Shown here piece after piece: positions 35,997-43,257 of a DNA stretch of 64,000 nt. The translations under genes and the position numbers were made by a program. A model generated the notes under the pieces. The model saw only the letters and a list, made by a program, of their open reading frames with translations, did not search any database and was not told the DNA's origin. Numbering within the stretch: position 1 is the first letter of the stretch; each line of letters starts with the position of its first letter. Source of the DNA: Psychroserpens luteolus (GTDB lineage Bacteria; Bacteroidota; Bacteroidia; Flavobacteriales; Flavobacteriaceae); assembly GCF_021032705.1 (NCBI RefSeq), contig NZ_JAHVXI010000005.1, forward strand, positions 186,001-250,000. The letters are read 5' to 3'.

Positions 35997-36725
35997 ATGA
36001 TAAAATTCTTTAGACATATTCGTAGATCACTTCTCTCGGAAGGCAAAACAGCTAAGTATCTCAAATATGCTATTGGTGAGATTCTACTTGTCGTTATAGG
36101 TATTTTAATTGCATTAGGAATCAATAACTGGAATGAAAATTTAAAAGCACAGAAGAACGAAAAAGTACTCTTACAAAAACTACAGGAAGAGAATCGATTA
36201 AATCTAGATGATCTAAATTCAGATTATGAGTATCGTGAAAATCTTGATCAAACTTTAGAGAATTTTAATGTATTCTTAGCCAGCGATTCCATAGAAAACC
36301 AACAAGCTAAGCTAAAAAATTATCTCGCCGACATTTTTAGATCTACATCCTATACATTCACACAAACTAATCTCATCAATTATATCAATTTGCATGATGA
36401 CAGTTTTTCTGAACTTAACAAGGAGCTGTCAGAACTAAAAATCATGGAATATGATCTTCAAACCATTTCTGAAAAAGGGATTGATATAAAAATTAATAAT
36501 TTCTTTGAAGCCTTGAAAGATGATGTCGACTTTAATACATTGCACATAGAATCATTTGAGACTTTAAAGTCTTTAGGGTTTAGAAATAATATTGTAATCA
36601 TACAAAGTATTGAAAGTGAAATTTCATATCAGTTTAATAATACGATCAACCAAATCAAAAAAGTAGACGCCTTAATTAGTTCCCGTTTAAATAAAGATGA
36701 GATTGATTCATTACAAACAAAATAA
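35997..36725 (+). CDS. DUF6090 family membrane protein
   Basis: 242 residues. The N-terminus MIKFFRHIRRSLLSEGK, then KYLKYAIGEILLVVIGILIALGINNW, is the unmistakable DUF6090 signature: a basic cytoplasmic start and one membrane helix (about 24-42). A helical extracytoplasmic part rich in Asn, Asp and Leu follows. DUF6090 genes are multicopy and scattered in Flavobacteriia, with no known function. Its presence inside a catabolic operon, three bases after the deaminase gene, looks like an insertion into the cluster rather than a pathway step. Confidence 0.85.
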   Translation: MIKFFRHIRRSLLSEGKTAKYLKYAIGEILLVVIGILIALGINNWNENLKAQKNEKVLLQKLQEENRLNLDDLNSDYEYRENLDQTLENFNVFLASDSIENQQAKLKNYLADIFRSTSYTFTQTNLINYINLHDDSFSELNKELSELKIMEYDLQTISEKGIDIKINNFFEALKDDVDFNTLHIESFETLKSLGFRNNIVIIQSIESEISYQFNNTINQIKKVDALISSRLNKDEIDSLQTK

Positions 36726-36778
36726 AAGACTTAATTTTAGTCATCGAATTAGCAAATTAACGATCTAATTGAGTTGTA

Positions 36779-38218
36779 ATGAACATCCAAAACTACATCA
36801 ACGGCAATTTTCATAATCCAATTCAAGATAATTGGATAGATAATTATAATCCCTCCAATGGGACAATCTACGGACAAATTCCAAACTCAGATAAAGACGA
36901 TGTTGAAAATGCATATATAGCAGCAAAATCTGCCTTTCCAAGTTGGTCGCAAACCACTTTAGAGGAACGCAGTCGCATTCTTATTAAAATTTCAGAATTA
37001 CTCGAAGCCAACTTACAACGTTTTGCAGAAGCTGAAAGCAAGGACAACGGGAAACCTATTAGTTTAGCTAAAACAGTAGACATCCCAAGAGCGGCAAGTA
37101 ATTTTAGGTTCTTCGGAAATGCCATTACTCAATTCGCTAGTGAAAGCCATGAAAGTGTTGGTCAACAAGCTATCAATTACACTTTGCGTCAACCCATTGG
37201 TGTTGTAGGTTGTATTTCCCCTTGGAATCTTCCGTTATATCTTTTTACTTGGAAAATTGCACCAGCATTAGCCACTGGCAATTGTGTGGTTGCAAAACCT
37301 AGTGAAGTAACTCCAATGACTGCCTATCTGCTTGGCGAAATTTGTAATGAAGCAGGACTACCAAAAGGTGTCCTCAATATTGTTCATGGTCTTGGAGGTT
37401 CTACAGGTCAAGCTATTATTGAACACCCAGACATCAAAGCTATCTCTTTTACAGGAGGAACTGCAACAGGTGCTCATATCGCTAAAGTTGCTGCTCCAAT
37501 GTTTAAGAAGTTGTCTTTAGAATTAGGCGGGAAAAATCCAAATATCATTTTTGCCGATTGCGATTATGATGATATGCTCAACACAACAGTTCGTTCGTCA
37601 TTTGCTAATCAAGGGCAAATCTGCCTTTGTGGAAGTCGGATTTTTGTAGAAGCTTCTATCTATGACAAATTTAAAACCGATTTTGTGGCAAAAGTGAAGC
37701 AACTTAAAGTTGGTCATCCATCTCAACCTGACACAAACATAGGTGCTCTAGTATCAAAACCTCACTTAGAAAAAGTCAAAGACTACATTCAAATTGCTAA
37801 AGATGAAAACGGAACTATTTTGTGTGGTGGTGATGACGTTGTCGTTGATGGGTTTGAAAATGGATATTATTTAGAACCTACGGTTATTGAAGTACCAAAT
37901 GATGAATGCAGAGTCAACCAAGAAGAAATATTTGGACCTGTGGTCACTATTATGCCGTTTCACAGTGAAGATGATGTCTTACAAATGGCCAACAAGGTTA
38001 AATACGGTTTATCAGCAACACTTTGGACCAACGATTTAAAACGCACTATGCGTATGAGCAATCAACTTCAAGCTGGAATTGTTTGGGTAAACACGTGGAT
38101 GATGCGTGACTTACGGACACCGTTTGGAGGTGTAAAAGCTTCTGGAGTAGGTCGTGAAGGTGGTTTTGAAGCCTTACGCTTTTTTACCGAAGCTAAAAAT
38201 GTATGCATAAAATACTAA
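36779..38218 (+). CDS. Aldehyde dehydrogenase, probable 2-aminomuconic semialdehyde dehydrogenase
   Basis: 479 residues, NAD(P)-dependent ALDH. Seen are the coenzyme loop GFTGGTATG-like FTGGTATGAHIAK, the catalytic Glu in LELGGKNPNI, the catalytic Cys in FANQGQICLCGSRIFVE and EEIFGPVVTIMPF. NQGQICLCGSRI is typical of hydroxymuconic/aminomuconic semialdehyde dehydrogenases and their relative ALDH8A1. In this cluster it would oxidise the product of the ACMS decarboxylase encoded at 41532, feeding the deaminase at 35589. Substrate is inferred from neighbours and motif. Confidence 0.9.
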   Translation: MNIQNYINGNFHNPIQDNWIDNYNPSNGTIYGQIPNSDKDDVENAYIAAKSAFPSWSQTTLEERSRILIKISELLEANLQRFAEAESKDNGKPISLAKTVDIPRAASNFRFFGNAITQFASESHESVGQQAINYTLRQPIGVVGCISPWNLPLYLFTWKIAPALATGNCVVAKPSEVTPMTAYLLGEICNEAGLPKGVLNIVHGLGGSTGQAIIEHPDIKAISFTGGTATGAHIAKVAAPMFKKLSLELGGKNPNIIFADCDYDDMLNTTVRSSFANQGQICLCGSRIFVEASIYDKFKTDFVAKVKQLKVGHPSQPDTNIGALVSKPHLEKVKDYIQIAKDENGTILCGGDDVVVDGFENGYYLEPTVIEVPNDECRVNQEEIFGPVVTIMPFHSEDDVLQMANKVKYGLSATLWTNDLKRTMRMSNQLQAGIVWVNTWMMRDLRTPFGGVKASGVGREGGFEALRFFTEAKNVCIKY

Positions 38219-38251
38219 CTTCAACCATGAAAGACTTTTGTAAAGTATATT

Positions 38252-39088
38252 TTGAAGCAAGACGTTTCTGTAGATAAAGCCATTAAAAGAGGACATTTAA
38301 CAATTAATGTTCCAGTAATATTATGCCTAATTGGTTGTCCTGCTCTTGCTGTTTTTTTATCTAAAAAAGACATTATTCCGAGTTGGATGATTGCTATTGC
38401 TATTATTTTAGGCTTAGGATTAGGGTGGCTTATCTGGAGTATCCTAATTACCAAATGGCGTATTTGGGCTTTTGAACACGTGAGAAATGTTCATGAATTA
38501 AAAAAAAGAGCCATTGAAGAAAAATTGATTTGGGCTGATGGACACGTTTTTGAAAAAACAGAAATTAGATCCAAAAAAGATCAACTGAAATTAGATGCAC
38601 TTGATTATAAGTTTCGTGAAGATGATATTTATGAAGAAGACCCGTCGGTTCCCTCAGTGACTAAAATTTACTATTCTAAAAAGCATAGCATATTTATTCT
38701 TTTATTTGGAATTGTCACGGTAATAATCAGTTTTGCACTGCTTTTTGATGATAGTATTAAAAGCTATATTATAGGAAGCTTTTTATTAGCTACTGGCGGC
38801 TCTTTGGCGTTCATGTCTATTAAAAAAACGTTTAACAACAGTGTTCAAATTACGATAGACAATAACGGTATACAGTTAGTTTCTGAACCTAAAATTAGTT
38901 GGTTTGAGATTTATGAAGACGCTATAACTTATGAAGGTATGGGGAAATCATCAACAGCTCACCTCACATTTTATGACGCCGACGATAGATTTTTTAAAAT
39001 AAGCCTTGAAGATCTAAAGATAAAACCTGCAAGACTTGAAGTCATATTAAGAACCTATCGGATAAGGCATTCAAAAAATAACACATAA
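38252..39088 (+). CDS. Membrane protein of unknown function in the kyn cluster
   Basis: 278 residues. Four hydrophobic helices come in two pairs (about 22-40, 46-66, 148-165, 170-190). A charged helical stretch lies between them, and a ~75-residue C-terminal soluble region has a PH-like pattern (VQITIDNNGIQLVSEPKISWFEIYEDAITYEG). The only in-frame start near the front is TTG at 38252. An ATG at 38227 is in another frame and soon stops. I recognise no family. It probably rides on the kynurenine transcript, with 33 bases to the dehydrogenase gene. Confidence 0.7.
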   Translation: MKQDVSVDKAIKRGHLTINVPVILCLIGCPALAVFLSKKDIIPSWMIAIAIILGLGLGWLIWSILITKWRIWAFEHVRNVHELKKRAIEEKLIWADGHVFEKTEIRSKKDQLKLDALDYKFREDDIYEEDPSVPSVTKIYYSKKHSIFILLFGIVTVIISFALLFDDSIKSYIIGSFLLATGGSLAFMSIKKTFNNSVQITIDNNGIQLVSEPKISWFEIYEDAITYEGMGKSSTAHLTFYDADDRFFKISLEDLKIKPARLEVILRTYRIRHSKNNT

Positions 39089-39140
39089 CACACATACATC
39101 ATTGAATAATTTATGTACTTTGACTAAAAATAAACAACCC

Positions 39141-39638
39141 ATGAAAAAACTAATTTTACTCTTCTTTTTATTAACTATTAATATCTCATTTTGCCAAGAA
39201 GACTGGACCAATTTTGAAAACGAGACTTACAGTATAAAATATCCTGATAACTGGATATTTGATGATTCTGGTCAAATGCAGACGACATTTTTTATTTACT
39301 CTCCGTTGACTGAAGGCGATAAATTCAAAGAAAACATTAATTTAATCATACAAAGCCTAAAGGGAGCAAATGTTTCGATGGACCAATATGTAGAGTCTTC
39401 AATAAACCAAACAAAAGCAATGATTGAAAATGGAAAGGTTATTGAAAGTACAGGTGACAATAAACAACATACCATTGTATTGAGTGGTGACGTATCTGGC
39501 AATAAACTAAAATTTAAACAAGTCCTTATTTACAAAGAAGAAGTCATGTACATACTTACATTTTCTGCTCTTAGTTCGAGCTATGACGACTATCTTAAAA
39601 CAAGCGATAAAATCATAACTAGTTTTAAAGTAAAATAA
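39141..39638 (+). CDS. Exported PsbP/DUF1795-like protein
   Basis: About 165 residues from the ATG at 39141, which opens a clear signal peptide (MKKLILLFFLLTINISFC, cut after FCQ). The frame is also open upstream to a TTG at 39102, but that would bury the signal. The mature part, WTNFENETYSIKYPDNWIFDDSG ... FKQVLIYKEEVMYILTFSALSSSYDDYLKTSDKIITSF, matches the PsbP-like/DUF1795 pattern. These small secreted proteins have unknown roles in Bacteroidota. The stop touches the next gene directly. Confidence 0.78.
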   Translation: MKKLILLFFLLTINISFCQEDWTNFENETYSIKYPDNWIFDDSGQMQTTFFIYSPLTEGDKFKENINLIIQSLKGANVSMDQYVESSINQTKAMIENGKVIESTGDNKQHTIVLSGDVSGNKLKFKQVLIYKEEVMYILTFSALSSSYDDYLKTSDKIITSFKVK

Positions 39639-40421
39639 ATGAATTTAGAATTAAATAATAAATATGCATTAGTCTGTGGTAGCACAGCAGGAATTGGTAA
39701 GGCTACTGCTATAGCCTTAGCCGAAGAAGGCGTTCAAGTGACACTAATTGCAAGAAATGAAGACAAGCTCAAGGCTACGCTTGAGCAACTACCTCAACAT
39801 AGGCATCATGATTATATTGTTGCCGATTTTTCTAATCCGAGCGCTCTAAAAGAACGTGTGGAAGCTTATATCAATCAGCATCACGGATTTCATGTATTAG
39901 TTAATAATACAGGTGGCCCAAAAGGCGGTCCTGTTTTTTCTGCTGAAGTTGAGGAATTTGAAAACGCATTCACGCAACATTTAAAGTGTAATCATGTCTT
40001 AGCACAAGCTGTTGTTCCATTTATGAAAGGTGAAGGCTTTGGTCGTATTATTAATGTGATCTCTACCTCTGTAAAGCAACCTTTGGATGGCTTAGGTGTA
40101 AGCAATACCATTCGTGGTGCAGTAGCCAACTGGAGTAAAACATTAGCTAATGAACTTGGTCAATTTGGAATTACGGTAAACAACGTGCTTCCCGGAGCCA
40201 CCGGAACAGAGCGTCTCACAGAAATCATAAAAAACAAATCGGCCAAAACAGGACACACCGAAGAACAAGCTGCCAATGCCATGAAAAATGCCGTACCAGC
40301 TAAACGTTTTGCTAAACCCGAAGAATTGGCAGATGCCATTACATTTTTAGCTAGTGAGCGTGCTGCTTATATTAACGGAATTAACCTTCCGGTAGATGGA
40401 GGACGAACAAAATCTTTGTAA
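39639..40421 (+). CDS. Short-chain dehydrogenase/reductase lacking Tyr-x3-Lys
   Basis: 260 residues with the SDR Rossmann fold: cofactor loop GSTAGIG (about 14-20), VNNTGGP instead of NNAG, Ser in INVISTS (about 142-144) and C-terminal PVDGG. The catalytic Tyr-x3-Lys pair is missing: at the expected place, residues 155-159 read SNTIR. Such Tyr-less, 3-oxoacyl-reductase-like SDRs form a recognised subgroup with unclear chemistry. It lies inside the kynurenine cluster, zero bases after the PsbP-like gene, so a muconate-related substrate is possible. That is a guess. Confidence 0.87.
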   Translation: MNLELNNKYALVCGSTAGIGKATAIALAEEGVQVTLIARNEDKLKATLEQLPQHRHHDYIVADFSNPSALKERVEAYINQHHGFHVLVNNTGGPKGGPVFSAEVEEFENAFTQHLKCNHVLAQAVVPFMKGEGFGRIINVISTSVKQPLDGLGVSNTIRGAVANWSKTLANELGQFGITVNNVLPGATGTERLTEIIKNKSAKTGHTEEQAANAMKNAVPAKRFAKPEELADAITFLASERAAYINGINLPVDGGRTKSL

Positions 40422-40470
40422 GCCAATAATTCCGTTTTTTATTATTAATTTTATTGAATTGATGAATTCG

Positions 40471-40569
40471 CGTTAAGGATTGAAGCGACATCCTTTTTAT
40501 CGTTGTTTAAGCATCGTGAGAACACGTAAAAAAGATATAGCGGAAAGCCTGACCTGATAAGGGAACGCC
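40471..40569 (+). ncRNA. Candidate structured RNA resembling the Flavo-1 element
   Basis: The segment has the recurrent flavobacterial pattern AAGGATTGAAGCGACATCC ... AAAAAAGATATAGCGG ... GGGAACGCC. Visible pairings: GGAT/ATCC closing a TGAAGCGAC loop, CTTTTTA with TAAAAAAG enclosing a small CGTG/CACG hairpin, CCT/AGG, and GCG with CGC at the end. It lies 14 bases before haaO in the kyn cluster. I recall sequences of this type as a common structured repeat in Flavobacteria, probably Rfam Flavo-1. The name is from memory. A covariance search would decide. Confidence 0.6.
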
Positions 40570-40583
40570 AAAAAAATAATACC

Positions 40584-41117
40584 ATGAGTAAATTAGTTTC
40601 GCCAATAAATTTTAAAGAATGGATTGAAGACAATCGTCACTTACTCAAACCACCTGTTGGTAATAAAGTGGTTTGGAAAGATGGTGATTTTATTGTGATG
40701 GTTGTTGGTGGACCCAACAGCAGAAAAGACTATCACTATAATGAAACTCCAGAATTCTTTTATCAAGTAGAAGGTGATATCACCCTTAAAGTTATTGATA
40801 AAGGCACTCCAAAAGACATACATATAAAAGAAGGAGAGATGTTCTTATTACCTCCAAAAGTTCCGCATTCTCCACAACGAGGTGCTAATACTGTTGGACT
40901 TGTGATTGAATATCCAAGAGAAGAAGGTGTTCAGGATGCCTTATTGTGGTTTTGTGAAAACTGTACTACAAAATTATATGAAGAGGATTTTACATTAGAC
41001 AATATTGAAACAGATATGCCAAAAATATTTGATAAATATTATGGCGATACAGATAAACGCTCATGCCCTAATTGTGGAGAAGTGATGCAGCCTCCAAAAA
41101 AAGTTCAATTAGATTAA
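40584..41117 (+). CDS. haaO: 3-hydroxyanthranilate 3,4-dioxygenase
   Basis: Non-haem Fe(II) cupin that opens the ring of 3-hydroxyanthranilate to 2-amino-3-carboxymuconate semialdehyde (ACMS). The iron ligands fall exactly where expected: His51, Glu57 and His95 (YHYNETPEFF, PPKVPHSPQR). The C-terminal rubredoxin-like site of bacterial enzymes is complete (Cys124, Cys127, Cys161, Cys164). The 177-residue length is typical. It follows the structured RNA candidate and precedes the thioesterase gene by six bases, so it could be under separate post-transcriptional control from the upstream kyn genes. Confidence 0.97.
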   Translation: MSKLVSPINFKEWIEDNRHLLKPPVGNKVVWKDGDFIVMVVGGPNSRKDYHYNETPEFFYQVEGDITLKVIDKGTPKDIHIKEGEMFLLPPKVPHSPQRGANTVGLVIEYPREEGVQDALLWFCENCTTKLYEEDFTLDNIETDMPKIFDKYYGDTDKRSCPNCGEVMQPPKKVQLD

Positions 41118-41123
41118 TACCTT

Positions 41124-41531
41124 ATGATAGAAGTCGCTAAACAAAGTTTTTACAATCAGGGTTTTATGAAAACCCTTGGTGCTGAGCTGATTTCTATCAC
41201 AAAAGGACATGTACAGATTTCGTGTACTTTAAATGACACGTTAACACAACAACATGGTTATTTTCATGCAGGTGTGATGACAAGTATTGCAGATGTAGCT
41301 TGTGGATATGCTGCCTTAAGCACCATGCCTGAGGGATCTGATGTACTCACTGTAGAGTTTAAAACTAACTTTATTAGAGCTGCTGAAACCGATAAAATCA
41401 TAGCTAAGGGTACAGTCATCAAATCTGGCAATACACTTACGTTTTGCGAAGGTGTTGTTACCAATGAAAATCAAGACCTAATCTATGCAACAATGCAAGC
41501 CACAATGATATGTCTAAAACCTAAACTATAA
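41124..41531 (+). CDS. PaaI-family hotdog thioesterase
   Basis: 135 residues of the hotdog fold: GHVQISCTLNDTLTQQHGYFHAGVMTSIADVACGYAALSTMPEG with the conserved HGxxHxG-like segment, then VLTVEFKTNFIRAA. Members hydrolyse acyl- or aryl-CoA thioesters. No CoA step exists in the kynurenine to aminomuconate route itself, so this may serve a later step or act as housekeeping. It is embedded between haaO and the decarboxylase gene with almost no spacing. Confidence 0.87.
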   Translation: MIEVAKQSFYNQGFMKTLGAELISITKGHVQISCTLNDTLTQQHGYFHAGVMTSIADVACGYAALSTMPEGSDVLTVEFKTNFIRAAETDKIIAKGTVIKSGNTLTFCEGVVTNENQDLIYATMQATMICLKPKL

Positions 41532-42614
41532 ATGAAAAGAAAACTTCGCATAAATGGCCACTCTCACCTACTTCCTTATCCTGAGGAAATTCCTCAGTTT
41601 ATGAAAGACAAAGGAATTTTTTGGGTAGACAAAGATCGAAAATTCATGCTTCAAAAAGACTGGAATCGTCCAATTACAGATTCGAGTTTCTTTTTAAATG
41701 AAAAACTCGCATGGATGGAACGCTTTAATATTGACCATGCGGTTGTTTTAAACTTATCTCAACTCTACGGAAATGGATTACGCGTAGAAGAAATGAAACA
41801 AGCCTTACGCTTTCAAAACGATTTTAATGCCAAAATTCAACATGAAAACCCGAGTAAATTTACCTGTGGATTTGTAGTTCATCCTGGATTTGTTAGAGGT
41901 GCTTGTTGGGAAATTGAGCGTTGTGTAGAAGAATTAGGAATGCAATTATTGTGTCTACCTACACATTATATGGATACTATAGGAACTTGGCGTTGTATTT
42001 TTGATGAAGAGAATGAGCCCATTTTTGAATTGGCTAATAAATATAATCTTGCGGTAGAAATACACCCTTATGATGGTGAAAAATTTATCAAACTAGAAAA
42101 CACGTCTTGGCGTTTTCATTTGATTTGGATGTTAGCACAATGTGCCGATGCCTATCACTTTTTAACTCTAAATGGCTATCAAGATAAGTATCCAAATATG
42201 CGTACATGCTTTGCTCATGGTGGGCAGTTAGCTCAAATTAATTTAGGGCGACGTATTCAAGGTTTTGATGGACGACCAGATCTATTTGAAGGGAAGAGTC
42301 ACCCAAGAAAGGCCGTAGGACATCCAAACATCTTTTTTGATACATTAGTTCATGATACTGGTGGTTTACAGTTATTAATTAAAAACCAAACGTCTAAACA
42401 AGTCTTAATGGGATTAGATGACCCATACCCTTTAGGTGAAATGGAAAGTGAAAAGCAGTCGTCTTATCCTGGAAAGATTCTAGATCTAGCAATAGAACGT
42501 GATATTATAACTGAAACAGAACGCGATGCTATTTGGGAAGACAATGTCATTCAATGGCTTTGTGGTGATGATCAAAATGCTAAAGATAAATTGGTAAATA
42601 GAATATTAGGATAA
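41532..42614 (+). CDS. 2-amino-3-carboxymuconate-6-semialdehyde decarboxylase
   Basis: 360-residue amidohydrolase-superfamily enzyme. The metal motif is HSHLLP (HxH) near residues 10-15, followed by LCLPTHYMDTIGTWR, AVEIHPYD and CFAHGGQLAQIN (metal His), and MGLDDPYPLGEME, where the catalytic Asp lies. This matches ACMSD, which decarboxylates ACMS to 2-aminomuconate semialdehyde and so diverts it from quinolinate and NAD. Its position next to haaO and with the dehydrogenase in the same cluster supports that. It directly abuts the thioesterase gene and overlaps the O-methyltransferase start by one base. Confidence 0.92.
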   Translation: MKRKLRINGHSHLLPYPEEIPQFMKDKGIFWVDKDRKFMLQKDWNRPITDSSFFLNEKLAWMERFNIDHAVVLNLSQLYGNGLRVEEMKQALRFQNDFNAKIQHENPSKFTCGFVVHPGFVRGACWEIERCVEELGMQLLCLPTHYMDTIGTWRCIFDEENEPIFELANKYNLAVEIHPYDGEKFIKLENTSWRFHLIWMLAQCADAYHFLTLNGYQDKYPNMRTCFAHGGQLAQINLGRRIQGFDGRPDLFEGKSHPRKAVGHPNIFFDTLVHDTGGLQLLIKNQTSKQVLMGLDDPYPLGEMESEKQSSYPGKILDLAIERDIITETERDAIWEDNVIQWLCGDDQNAKDKLVNRILG

Positions 42615-43255
42615 TGCATTTTCTTCCAGAAAAATTAGATGACTATGTGGTGTCACATTCTCAAGACGAACCAGAATTACTACAACAACTCACCAGAGAA
42701 ACCTATCAGAAAATATTACAGCCTATTATGCTTAGTGGACCTTATCAAGGTCGTGTACTGAGTATGATTTCTAAGCTTATACAACCGCAAACCATTTTAG
42801 AATTAGGAACATTTACGGGTTATGCAACCTTATGTTTAGCTGAAGGCCTGCAAAGTAATGGCGACATACACACTATAGACATTAATGAAGAACTCGTAGA
42901 TTTTCAACGTAAATATTTTGACAAATCACCTTTTGGCGCGCAAATTCATCAGCATTTAGGAAGTGCGATTGATATTATACCAACATTGGACATGACCTTT
43001 GACCTTGTATTTATTGATGCAGACAAACCCAATTATGTTAATTATTTCCATTTAATAATTGACAAGTTAAACACTGGAGGTGTTATTATTTCAGACAATG
43101 TATTGTGGCATGGAAAAGTTATTGAGCCAGTTAATACTAAAGATCATTCGACCAAAGCGGTTTTAGCCTACAATACTTTATTAAAGAATGATACACGCGT
43201 TGAAACTGTATTACTTCCTATACGAGATGGATTGACTATAAGCAGAAAAAAGTAG
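42614..43255 (+). CDS. O-methyltransferase (COMT-like, family 3)
   Basis: 213 residues with the SAM-binding signature TILELGTFTGYATLCLAEGL, DIHTIDINEELVDFQRKYF and the divalent metal/active-site segment FDLVFIDADKPNYVNYFHLII then GGVIISDNVLWHGKV. This is the cation-dependent catechol/caffeoyl-CoA O-methyltransferase family. It shares one base with the decarboxylase gene, so it is coupled, but no methylation step is known in this route. Hydroxylated aromatic intermediates such as 3-hydroxyanthranilate could be substrates, which is speculation. It ends two bases from the convergent kinase gene. Confidence 0.9.
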   Translation: MHFLPEKLDDYVVSHSQDEPELLQQLTRETYQKILQPIMLSGPYQGRVLSMISKLIQPQTILELGTFTGYATLCLAEGLQSNGDIHTIDINEELVDFQRKYFDKSPFGAQIHQHLGSAIDIIPTLDMTFDLVFIDADKPNYVNYFHLIIDKLNTGGVIISDNVLWHGKVIEPVNTKDHSTKAVLAYNTLLKNDTRVETVLLPIRDGLTISRKK

Positions 43256-43257
43256 TC

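Noticed and set aside
36001-36725. DUF6090 gene as a pathway enzyme of kynurenine breakdown
   Set aside because: It has only a membrane helix and a helical tail with no catalytic motif; such genes are scattered in many contexts in Flavobacteriia.
36745-36764. TCATCGAATT/AACGATCT before the dehydrogenase gene as another phased operator
   Set aside because: The core spacing is 16 bases, not about 20, 21 or 31, and the match is poor.
40471-40569. TPP riboswitch, suggested by CCTGA and GGGA-like pieces
   Set aside because: The CUGAGA and the full ACCTGATC-type thi-box core are absent, and the downstream gene is not thiamine related.
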